The notes under the pieces are model-generated. The model saw only the letters and a program-made list of their open reading frames with translations, ran no database searches and was not told the origin of the DNA. This document shows, piece after piece, positions 1 to 6,288 of a stretch of DNA of 8,460 nt. Source of the DNA: JACXVD01 sp047975785 (lineage in GTDB: Bacteria > Pseudomonadota > Alphaproteobacteria > Sphingomonadales > Sphingomonadaceae); contig JBKEEC010000130.1 in NCBI GenBank assembly GCA_047975785.1, forward strand, positions 1-8,460, given 5' to 3'. Each line of letters begins with the position of its first letter. Within the stretch, counting starts at the first letter, position 1. The translations under genes and the position numbers were made by a program.

Positions 1-1
1 A

Positions 2-1033
2 GGCAATGTCTTTCAGACCAGGGGAAGCAATATTTTGGGGCGCCGAATCATTGACAGGCCTGCAGTTGAGGCAACAGCCGATCTGGGGGCGCGGTTTGGC
101 CAGCGTTTCCTGCTCACCGTTGATACTGAAGAAGAGTTCAACTGGGATGCTCCCTTTCGTGCATCCGGTTTTGGGCTGGATCATTTGTCCAGGCTGGATC
201 GTTTCCAGACTTTTTGTGAAGGGCAGAATATATCGCCGGTCTATCTGGTTGACTGGCCAGTGGCGACTTCGCCGATTGCAATCGAAATAATCGGTAGCGC
301 GGTAAAGGCCGGGAAAGCCGAAGTCGGGGTTCAGCTTCACCCATGGGTCAATCCGCCCCATGAGGAAGAAGTGACGACCTTTAACAGTTTTGCGGGCAAT
401 TTGCCATTTGCGCTGGAACGTGAAAAGTTTTTGAAACTGAGAGATATGATCGAGACCAGTTTCGGCGTTGCCCCGCAAATCTACCGCGCAGGGCGCTATG
501 GCCTTGGCCCACGCACTGCCGAAATTCTGCACGAAGCCAATATTCCGATCGACAGTTCCGTGCGCGCCAAATTTGATTACAGCGCCCAGGGCGGACAGAA
601 TTACATGCACCATCCTGTCAAACCTTACTGGATAGACGATGCCCATAGCCTGCTTGAGCTTCCCCTGACCACTGTATTCTGGGGTATGTTGCGCCGTCAG
701 GGGCAGACATTGTTCCCCTTGATCGATGGCAAGCAGATTTTGCCCTCACTTATGTCACGTCTGGCCTTGCTGGAACGTATTTCACTGACACCTGAAGGAG
801 TGGGAGCCGATGAGGCCATTCGCGGCATTGACATCGCTGTTGATGATGGCCTGCCCCTGCTGGTTCTGTCATTCCATAGCCCGTCTATTGCACCCGGCCA
901 TACGCCTTATGTTCACAATGACGACGATCTGGACGCACTTTACGACTGGTGGCGGGCTATCTACGCCTATCTGCACAAGCGGGGGGTCAAACCAGCCACT
1001 GTCAGGGAAATTGTGCAGGCTGCCGGAATGTAA
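2..1033 (+). CDS. WalW-like polysaccharide deacetylase family protein, 5' end probably outside the window
   Basis: Probable carbohydrate esterase 4-type (NodB-fold) deacetylase acting on an N-acetylated or O-acetylated glycan; the substrate is unknown. Numbering from the TTG at base 35 (332 residues), the visible motifs are TVDTEEEF at 28-35 (metal-binding Asp/Glu region), GVQLHPWVNPP at 98-108 (motif with a metal-ligand His), RAGRYG at 151-156, and LSFHSPS at 278-284 near the C-terminus (late catalytic-type His). The motif set matches the WalW-type deacetylases often linked to polysaccharide loci in sphingomonads (family knowledge). I see no signal peptide in the visible part, so a cytoplasmic location or a short missing N-terminus are both possible. 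The frame is open back to base 2 with no ATG or GTG; TTG at base 35 is the only internal start near the edge and has a poor ribosome site, so the true start is probably just upstream. The gene ends 72 bases before the tRNA on the same strand. The family call is firm; the substrate is not known. Confidence 0.85.
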   Translation, partial: GNVFQTRGSNILGRRIIDRPAVEATADLGARFGQRFLLTVDTEEEFNWDAPFRASGFGLDHLSRLDRFQTFCEGQNISPVYLVDWPVATSPIAIEIIGSAVKAGKAEVGVQLHPWVNPPHEEEVTTFNSFAGNLPFALEREKFLKLRDMIETSFGVAPQIYRAGRYGLGPRTAEILHEANIPIDSSVRAKFDYSAQGGQNYMHHPVKPYWIDDAHSLLELPLTTVFWGMLRRQGQTLFPLIDGKQILPSLMSRLALLERISLTPEGVGADEAIRGIDIAVDDGLPLLVLSFHSPSIAPGHTPYVHNDDDLDALYDWWRAIYAYLHKRGVKPATVREIVQAAGM

Positions 1034-1053
1034 CAATTGCCTCAAGCAGTCTC

Positions 1054-1082
1054 TTGCCAGTTGCGCAACAGACGGCTACTGC
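1054..1082 (+). promoter_or_regulatory. Weak candidate promoter for the tRNA gene
   Basis: TTGCCA at 1054-1059 resembles a -35 box and is separated by 17 bases from TACTGC at 1077-1082, a poor -10 match. This would start transcription about 17 bases before the tRNA. The perfect 10-base palindrome GTTGCGCAAC (1060-1069) sits in the spacer. The tRNA could equally be read through from the deacetylase gene, which is on the same strand. Confidence 0.2.
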
Positions 1083-1105
1083 CCTGCCCGCACTTCACTA
1101 CTGAC

Positions 1106-1181
1106 GGGCCTGTAGCTCAGTGGTTAGAGCTGGCCGCTCATAACGGCTAGGTCGCGGGTTCGAATCCTGCCGGGCCCACCA
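1106..1181 (+). tRNA. tRNA with anticodon CAU, probably tRNA-Ile2 (lysidine-modified)
   Basis: A complete 76-base cloverleaf with an encoded CCA. The acceptor stem GGGCCTG (1106-1112) pairs with CGGGCCC (1171-1177, one T-G pair). T8-A9 precede a D stem GCTC/GAGC. The anticodon stem 1132-1136/1144-1148 closes a seven-base loop CTCATAA with anticodon CAT at 1139-1141, and the T arm is GCGGG-TTCGAAT-CCTGC. The first pair G1-C72 is fully matched, so this is not initiator tRNA, which has an unpaired position 1. Elongator Met and Ile2 share this anticodon. Consecutive C4-G69 and C5-G68 pairs, known as TilS recognition features in E. coli Ile2, together with the short AGTGGTTA D loop, favour Ile2, in which TilS converts C34 to lysidine so that the tRNA reads AUA. 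Gene status is certain; the Ile2 versus Met call is moderately sure. Confidence 0.95.
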
Positions 1182-1294
1182 GTAGAGGTCTTCCCTGCGG
1201 CATGATAATATCGTGCAATTTGCACTCACGTCAGATGGCATCAGCAAACGAGCCATCACGGATCATGCGTCAGTATCATTGCGGTTTGGTTTAT

Positions 1295-1331
1295 ACCATA
1301 TCCTGATGAGTTTGACTCATCGGGATGTGGT
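1295..1331 (+). other. Long perfect-stem hairpin with triloop, candidate terminator or structured RNA
   Basis: ACCATATCCTGATGAGT (1295-1311) pairs with 1315-1331 across the loop TTG: 15 Watson-Crick pairs and two T-G pairs. The two wobbles are U-G in plus-strand RNA but would be A-C mismatches in minus-strand RNA, which suggests the functional transcript, if any, is the plus strand, reading away from the tRNA. There is no T tract after the stem on either strand, so it is not a classical intrinsic terminator. Confidence 0.55.
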
Positions 1332-1358
1332 CAAGCCCGCGCGGCGCCTGAGCGAAGC

Positions 1359-1390
1359 CAATCCCGTATGCGTCAGCATCAACGGGATTG
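1359..1390 (-). terminator. Candidate hairpin terminator at the end of ppk-ppx
   Basis: CAATCCCGT (1359-1367) pairs with ACGGGATTG (1382-1390), nine perfect pairs. Inside them ATGC/GCAT adds four pairs around the loop GTCA, with a two-base CA bulge. It lies four bases beyond the ppx stop codon on the minus strand, the expected place for a terminator of the ppk-ppx transcript. No T run follows, so it may instead stabilise the 3' end of the mRNA. Confidence 0.4.
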
Positions 1391-1394
1391 AGTA

Positions 1395-2954
1395 TTAAGC
1401 CTTGATCGCAGAAACGCATTCACTTTCTGCCTCACCATCCATGATGATCCGCAGTTCGGGCTCAAGCCCAAGAGCACGAGACAAAAGGCGCATATCCTTG
1501 CGTGTCGGCACACCATACAGGGCGGCATGGCTTTCTTCCAGCTCCAGAACCAACCGTGCATCTTCCACCTGCAAGCGGCTGACTTCAAGTGAACGCCGCG
1601 ATTGTCCACCCAGACGGCGGCACAGGCGAATGGCCAGCCCCCAGCTCATGGCCTCGTCCAGTTGCTCACGCGAGGCAATCCGTTCAAACTCTTCGGGAAT
1701 GGACAGGTCATTCCCGTTGGCCCGCACAGTCATGGCAATCATCGCGCGCTCATCCGGTTCCAGCCCGACCCAGCGTTTTTGCATGGCCCATTCCGCCGCC
1801 TGATGCAGACGAAGATTCGGCTCAACCTGCATCGAGGCCAGTGCCAGCATGGTCGCCGCCAGTCGCAATCGTTCGGTTCCGGTACCATTCGGGGGAAGCG
1901 CGCCGACTGTCCAGCCTGCCACTCTTGTGACAAAACTTGGCGAAGCCCCACGCTGGGTCGCGAATAAAGACATGGCAGATAGCAGCGGGTCCTGCCGTTT
2001 CTCTACCGGGTCAAGCCGGTCAAACAGCAGGCCTTCCCGCAGCCCCCAGGCCGAGATAATCAGCCTGTCAGGCTGCTGGCACTCAAGCATGGCTTGCAAC
2101 AATATAGCCGTATCTGCCAGCTGGCTCGCCCGCATGGAAGAAATGCGGGGGATCTTGCGTAATTCCTGCGCATCCTTCGATGACAAGTCCTTTGCCAGTG
2201 CCACGGCATCCTTACGGGACATCTCATAGCCATGAGGGTCACTCAAGGGCCAGTCGCGCTGCGTCATGGCATATACCGCCATCGCCCGCCATGCGCCGCC
2301 AACAAGGCATATCGGCGCCATCACAGGGTCTGCCCATCCCGCCTCTTCGAGCATGGTCTGAATGGTGCGGGACATGTCAGATACTGACCTTGCGCCATTT
2401 TTGCCCTGCCGCATTTCGTGAAGGCGTAACGTGCCCAAAGGCAGGCTTGCGCCCGCTTCACAGGTTCCATCTGTGATGCGGGTAAACTCGATACTGCCGC
2501 CACCCAGATCAGCCACTACAGCATCCAGACCGGGAAATGCGCCGACAACACCCATGGCACTGATGCGCGCCTCCTCCTCTCCGCTTAACAGGCGGGGAGA
2601 CAATCCCAACGCTGAAACCTGATCGAGAAACGCTATTCCGTTACGTGAATTGCGCACCGCTGCGGTAGCGACAACATTGACATCCCTGATACCAAGATCA
2701 CGCAGCAAAAGCGCATAACGCGCCAGCCCTGACAGCGCCATTTCCATCGCATCTTCAGCCAGCAGCCCGGTTTCGGCAATATCGTGCCCCAGACGGGCGA
2801 CCACTTTTTCATTGAACAGCACGGTTGGCGCACGCGGTGCCCCGCCAAAAATAACCAGACGAACAGTATTTGAGCCGATGTCAATGACAGCCTGCCCGGC
2901 CTTGTGCCCGGAAAATGCGCCCGATCGATTTTGCCCGCGCGCGCGTAATGACAT
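1395..2954 (-). CDS. ppx: Exopolyphosphatase, Ppx/GppA family
   Basis: Releases orthophosphate from the ends of polyphosphate chains in the cytoplasm, opposing PPK1; a guanosine pentaphosphatase (GppA) activity is an alternative within the same family. The protein has 519 residues, usual for the family. It has an ASKHA-fold phosphate-binding start AVIDIGSNTVRL at 22-33, TAAVRNSRNG at 97-106, GEEEAR at 125-130 containing the family's conserved Glu residues, and DLGGGSIEF at 149-157 (second phosphate loop). About 180 C-terminal residues follow, as expected for the helical HD-like half of long Ppx proteins. The ATG overlaps the ppk stop as TGATG, and an AAAGG ribosome site lies nine bases upstream inside the last ppk codons, so translation is probably coupled. 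Pairing with ppk1 favours Ppx over GppA. I see no truncation or missing key motif. Confidence 0.93.
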   Translation of the reverse strand: MSLRARGQNRSGAFSGHKAGQAVIDIGSNTVRLVIFGGAPRAPTVLFNEKVVARLGHDIAETGLLAEDAMEMALSGLARYALLLRDLGIRDVNVVATAAVRNSRNGIAFLDQVSALGLSPRLLSGEEEARISAMGVVGAFPGLDAVVADLGGGSIEFTRITDGTCEAGASLPLGTLRLHEMRQGKNGARSVSDMSRTIQTMLEEAGWADPVMAPICLVGGAWRAMAVYAMTQRDWPLSDPHGYEMSRKDAVALAKDLSSKDAQELRKIPRISSMRASQLADTAILLQAMLECQQPDRLIISAWGLREGLLFDRLDPVEKRQDPLLSAMSLFATQRGASPSFVTRVAGWTVGALPPNGTGTERLRLAATMLALASMQVEPNLRLHQAAEWAMQKRWVGLEPDERAMIAMTVRANGNDLSIPEEFERIASREQLDEAMSWGLAIRLCRRLGGQSRRSLEVSRLQVEDARLVLELEESHAALYGVPTRKDMRLLSRALGLEPELRIIMDGEAESECVSAIKA

Positions 2955-5104
2955 CAGACAGCACCTTTGCGAAGAGCAAGTTTGGGCACAGCATCCGCCT
3001 CCAGCGCGCCCCCGCGACCGGACAGGGACGGATTCGTCATAAAATAACGATGACAGTTGAAGGGTTTATCGTCATTTTTCACTCGTGTATATCGCCCATC
3101 TGCATCAAGCTCCCAGCTTTGTTCCGTATCAAGCAGATTGGCGAGCAGCACCTGTTGCAAAACCTGATCATGCACAGTGCGGTTACGAATGGGCACCAGT
3201 GCCTCAACCCGGCGATCCAGATTACGGCTCATGCAATCTGCCGAGGCAATATAGACCCGTGCGCGTTCACTCGGCATACGAAACCCGTTGGCAAAGGCAA
3301 AAATCCGGCTGTGTTCCAGAAAACGTCCAATGATGGATTTGACACGGATATTATCCGACAATCCCGGCACCCCAGGGCGCAAGCAGCAAATGCCCCGGAT
3401 TACCAGCTGGATTTCCACTCCGGCACGGCTCGCATCATAGAGCCGGTCTATCATCTGCTTGTCTGTCAATGAATTGAGCTTGATCCAGATTGCAGCGGGC
3501 CGGCCATCGCGGGCATTGGCAATCTCACGATCAATACATTCATACAGCTTCTCACGCAGATCAATCGGAGAAATTGCCAGCAACTCGGTTGAGCGCGGCT
3601 CTACATAACCAGTCACAAAATTAAACAGCTTGGCCGCATCACGCCCCAATTTGGGGTCCGCAGTAAAAAAGGACAGATCAGTGTAAATTCTGGCGGTTAC
3701 CGGGTGATAATTTCCGGTTCCGAAATGGCAATATGTGCGAAAGCCTTCCTCTTCGCGGCGAACAATCATCGACACTTTGGCATGGGTTTTCCAGTCCACA
3801 AAACCATAGATGACCTGCACACCGGCCCGTTCCAGTTGCGTGGCCCATTTCAGATTCTGCTCTTCATCAAAACGCGCCTTGAGCTCAACCACGGCTGTCA
3901 CGGATTTTCCAGCCTCGGCCGCTTCAATCAGCGCATTGATGACAGGTGACTGATTTCCTGCACGATAGAGCGTCTGCTTGATGGCAACCACATCCGGATC
4001 AGCGGCTGCCTGCCGAATAAAATCCACCACCACCTCAAAACTTTCATAGGGATGGTGAACAATCAGATCCTTTTCCCGAATGGCCGCAAAGCAATCTCCG
4101 TCATGCTCAAGAATACGCTCAGGGTAGCGGGGGGAGTAGCTGTCAAATTTCAGGTCCGGCCTGTCTTCACTGACCACGCCCGACAGTCTGGCTATGCCAA
4201 TCATTCCATCGGTTTTTATTATCGTGGTTTCGGGCGTCGCCAATTGCTCCCGCAGCAAGGCCTCTGCCGCAGGGTCAAAATCGCCCGACAATTCGAGCTG
4301 AATCACCTGCCCGCGCCGCCTGCGCTGGATGGCGCTGCGAAATGTCCGCACCAGATCTTCGGCCTCTTCCTCGATTTCTATGTCGCTGTCGCGCAAAACG
4401 CGAAACGCGCCGTTTCCGTCAATACGAAATCCCGGAAACAGATGATCCGCAAACCGGCAAACCAGCCTCTCCATCGCAATAAACAGCGCACCCTCACCCG
4501 GCACGCGGACAAAGCGTGGCAAAGCAGATGGCAACAGCACCATCTCGACCAGTTGCTGTCCGGTGCGCTCATGCGTGAGAGAAAATAAAACCCCCATGCC
4601 CTCATTGGCGATAAACGGAAAAGGGTGTGCCGGGTCAATGGCCTGAGGCGTGACCACGGGCAGGATTTCTTCAAGGAAATAACTCCGCAACCAGGCATAG
4701 GCAGATGCGTTGATCCGCTCTTCAGAGGCAATATAGATTCCGGCATCAGCCAGCAATCCGCGCAGTTCATTCCAGCTTTTCTGCTGTCTCTCACTCAGAT
4801 GGGCGCAGGTTTCACGGATTGCCGCCAGTTGCTGCGTGGGTGTTTGTCCATCAATGGAGAGGCGCTCAATCCCGCGCTGCACCTGACCTACCAGACCGGC
4901 GACGCGGATCATGGTAAACTCATCAAGGTTACTGCCTGAAATGGAAAGGAAGCGCAGCCGCTCAAGCAGCGGGTAATTGCTGTTTTCCGCTTCTGCCAAT
5001 ACCCGGTCATTAAAGGCCAGCCAGCTCAGTTCCCGGTTGGTATAATCGGCTGCCATGCTCTCGGCATTGCGTGGATCTTCGGTGACAGAGGGCTGCTCGC
5101 TCAT
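2954..5104 (-). CDS. ppk: Polyphosphate kinase 1
   Basis: Reversibly polymerises the terminal phosphate of ATP into inorganic polyphosphate, probably at the membrane periphery as in other PPK1 enzymes. From the ATG at 5104 the protein has 716 residues, normal for PPK1. The N-terminal domain begins with NRELSWLAFNDRVL at about 23; middle, C1 and C2 domains follow. The autophosphorylated His is H441 in KTHAK and the second catalytic His is H598 in LEHSRI. R381 (LYRAGNQ) and R411 (ELKARFDEEQN) match the active-site arginines. All four sit exactly six residues later than E. coli H435, H592, R375 and R405, so the active site is complete. HFGTGNYHPVTARIYTD (about 460-476) is another family signature. 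I chose the start at 5104 because AGGAG lies four bases upstream and the family N-terminus follows directly; a GTG at 5188 would add 28 unrelated residues. The gene is first in a two-gene operon with ppx. Confidence 0.97.
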   Translation of the reverse strand: MSEQPSVTEDPRNAESMAADYTNRELSWLAFNDRVLAEAENSNYPLLERLRFLSISGSNLDEFTMIRVAGLVGQVQRGIERLSIDGQTPTQQLAAIRETCAHLSERQQKSWNELRGLLADAGIYIASEERINASAYAWLRSYFLEEILPVVTPQAIDPAHPFPFIANEGMGVLFSLTHERTGQQLVEMVLLPSALPRFVRVPGEGALFIAMERLVCRFADHLFPGFRIDGNGAFRVLRDSDIEIEEEAEDLVRTFRSAIQRRRRGQVIQLELSGDFDPAAEALLREQLATPETTIIKTDGMIGIARLSGVVSEDRPDLKFDSYSPRYPERILEHDGDCFAAIREKDLIVHHPYESFEVVVDFIRQAAADPDVVAIKQTLYRAGNQSPVINALIEAAEAGKSVTAVVELKARFDEEQNLKWATQLERAGVQVIYGFVDWKTHAKVSMIVRREEEGFRTYCHFGTGNYHPVTARIYTDLSFFTADPKLGRDAAKLFNFVTGYVEPRSTELLAISPIDLREKLYECIDREIANARDGRPAAIWIKLNSLTDKQMIDRLYDASRAGVEIQLVIRGICCLRPGVPGLSDNIRVKSIIGRFLEHSRIFAFANGFRMPSERARVYIASADCMSRNLDRRVEALVPIRNRTVHDQVLQQVLLANLLDTEQSWELDADGRYTRVKNDDKPFNCHRYFMTNPSLSGRGGALEADAVPKLALRKGAV

Positions 5105-5108
5105 GGGG

Positions 5109-5113
5109 CTCCT
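5109..5113 (-). promoter_or_regulatory. Ribosome binding site that decides the ppk start
   Basis: AGGAG on the minus strand, four bases before the ATG at 5104. It is the best Shine-Dalgarno match near either possible start and supports the 716-residue form. The spacing is a little short. Confidence 0.6.
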
Positions 5114-5121
5114 GACTATCG

Positions 5122-5152
5122 TTGATACTGGCAGATTGTACTTGATACTGGC
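5122..5152 (-). promoter_or_regulatory. Direct-repeat pair bracketing a possible ppk -10 box
   Basis: On the minus strand GCCAGTATCAA occurs twice, at 5152-5142 and 5132-5122, identical over 11 bases with a 20-base period, about two helical turns. Between them lies TACAAT (5140-5135), matching five of six bases of the sigma-70 -10 consensus. A start near 5128 would give a leader of about 24 bases before the ppk ATG. No good -35 box is 16-18 bases upstream, so the repeats may bind a regulator that aids or blocks polymerase. It does not match a Pho box. The repeat is certain; its role is inferred. Confidence 0.4.
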
Positions 5153-5190
5153 TGGGCCATGTTCGTCAGGGCAGCAAGTGTAAATCACCC

Positions 5191-5223
5191 CGGCATTATT
5201 GTCATATTCCGGTTGTAATGCCG
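5191..5223. repeat. Interrupted inverted repeat upstream of ppk
   Basis: CGGCATTA (5191-5198) and TAATGCCG (5216-5223) are perfect 8-base inverted arms separated by 17 bases, in the gap between virB11 and ppk. It could be an operator for a dimeric regulator or an RNA hairpin with a large loop. Spacing and symmetry are seen; the function is unknown. Confidence 0.4.
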
Positions 5224-5239
5224 TTACCCTGTGGACTCA

Positions 5240-5264
5240 ACAGGCAGATGACTGTCTGCCCTGT
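5240..5264 (-). terminator. Weak candidate terminator after virB11
   Basis: AACAGGCAGA and TCTGCCCTGT arms form a roughly nine-pair stem with one bulged base and a six-base loop, beginning at the last base of the virB11 stop codon on the minus strand. Only TTGAG follows, not a T tract, so termination may be partial and the virB transcript could run into ppk. Confidence 0.35.
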
Positions 5265-6277
5265 CAGAGCAGGCTTTCACTATTGGCAATGTCGCTAATA
5301 CCACGCTCTCCATCATCGCCGCGGCCAAGCTGGACAATTATGTCGATAACGCTCGCGGCGTAGGAAATCGTATCCGAACGACTGAGACCAATCCCTGTCT
5401 GCATCACCATCAGCGATAATTGCTCCAGCGCTCCGCGCAAACTATTGGCATGAATGGTGGAAAAACTGCCCGGATGGCCAGTGTTGATGGCCCGGAGAAA
5501 TGATACACTTTCCGCGCCGCGCAGTTCTCCCAGAACAATACGGTCCGGCCTGAGACGAAGCGCAGCCTGTAACAGCTCATTAGCTGTCACCTTTGCTTCT
5601 CCCAGTTCACCCTTCACGGCCACCAGGCCGACGCCATTCTCACCCGGCAAGCGCAATTCCGGCGTATCTTCCACCAGCACGACCCGCTCATGAGAGGGAA
5701 TTTCCCCTAACATGGCGTTGAGAAAAGTTGTCTTCCCCGTGCTGGTGCCCCCCGAAATCAGGATGGTCCGACGTTGCCGGATTGCTTCGCGTAAAAAGGC
5801 GATTGGCTCACGCCGCGCATCGGGCATGGATGGCTCTGTCCGCTGCGATAATGGACCGGCATCATAGGCATCAAGCGGCAGATCAAGCCGACGGTGCCGC
5901 CGGATTGCCATGACCCAGTGCTTTCGCGACGCTGGCGGACCGCAAAACTGGACCCGCGCACCATCGGGCAGGGTCGCCCCCAGCAAAGGATGCTCGCGAT
6001 TGATGCCCTGGTGGCTGACCCGTGCGACCTGCTCTGCCAGTCGCTGCACCAGACGGTCATCAATATCGGGAACTTCCACACGCTGCATACCGGGGCTGCG
6101 GGCATCTTCTATCCAGACTTCCCCCGGCCTGTTGACCATGATCTCGGTTACGCTGTCACATTCCAGCCATTGACGAAACGGGGCCAGATAGGAATCCAGA
6201 TAGACACTGCCGCCCGTCACATCCGGCCCATCAGTTCTGTGTCCGGAAGAATCAATCGGATGAATGTCCCCGCCCAT
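5264..6277 (-). CDS. virB11: Type IV secretion system ATPase VirB11
   Basis: Cytoplasmic hexameric ATPase of the secretion-ATPase superfamily (VirB11/GspE/PilT type) that powers pilus assembly and substrate export at the inner-membrane face. It has 337 residues, the usual length. The N-terminal domain opens with YLDSYLAPFRQWLECDSVTE (26-45), then IMVNRPGEVWIE (46-57). Walker A is GGTSTGKTT at 176-184, the Asp box VEDTPEL at 202-208, Walker B RIVLGELRG at 246-254, and the His box GHPGSFSTIHANS at 267-279. All catalytic motifs are intact. The start follows the virB10 stop by 11 bases; its ribosome site (AGG, two bases away) is weak, so re-initiation after virB10 is likely. It is the last gene of the visible virB block; no virD4 follows, and the next gene on this strand is ppk. 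Confidence 0.96.
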   Translation of the reverse strand: MGGDIHPIDSSGHRTDGPDVTGGSVYLDSYLAPFRQWLECDSVTEIMVNRPGEVWIEDARSPGMQRVEVPDIDDRLVQRLAEQVARVSHQGINREHPLLGATLPDGARVQFCGPPASRKHWVMAIRRHRRLDLPLDAYDAGPLSQRTEPSMPDARREPIAFLREAIRQRRTILISGGTSTGKTTFLNAMLGEIPSHERVVLVEDTPELRLPGENGVGLVAVKGELGEAKVTANELLQAALRLRPDRIVLGELRGAESVSFLRAINTGHPGSFSTIHANSLRGALEQLSLMVMQTGIGLSRSDTISYAASVIDIIVQLGRGDDGERGISDIANSESLL

Positions 6278-6288
6278 TACCTGCCCGG

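Larger units (their letters stand above)
1182..1394. other. Hairpin-rich intergenic region between the tRNA and ppx
   Basis: This 213-base gap separates the plus-strand tRNA from the 3' end of minus-strand ppx. It holds at least four inverted repeats: GTGCA/TGCAC (1213-1225, loop ATT), GATGGC/GCCATC (1234-1257), a 17-pair stem (1295-1331), and a compound stem (1359-1390). A 61-codon GTG-started frame on the plus strand (1213-1398) spans all of them, but it has no recognisable protein features and its codons are constrained by the stems, so I do not call it a gene. The region may hold terminators for both converging units or a small structured RNA. Confidence 0.55.

Noticed and set aside
1159..1181. 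tRNA 3' end as an attachment site for an integrated element carrying the virB genes
   Set aside because: I found no second copy of the tRNA 3' end in the window and no integrase, and ppk-ppx lies between the tRNA and the virB genes.
1213..1398. 61-codon plus-strand frame with GTG start after the tRNA
   Set aside because: It has no ribosome site or recognisable protein features, it overlaps the end of ppx, and the DNA is dominated by hairpins.
2915..3472. 185-codon plus-strand open frame across the ppx-ppk junction
   Set aside because: It is antisense to two well-supported genes and has a composition expected of a shadow frame.
4052..4588. 178-codon plus-strand open frame
   Set aside because: It lies wholly inside ppk on the opposite strand; ppk has all its catalytic motifs, and the antisense frame shows no family features.
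5122..5152. Pho box upstream of ppk
   Set aside because: The repeat is GCCAGTATCAA at a 20-base period, whereas a Pho box has CTGTCAT-like units at 11-base spacing.
5105..5188. 28-residue N-terminal extension of PPK from a GTG at 5188
   Set aside because: It has no good ribosome site, no similarity to known PPK N-termini, and would place the repeat pair and -10 candidate inside the coding region; the ATG at 5104 has AGGAG.
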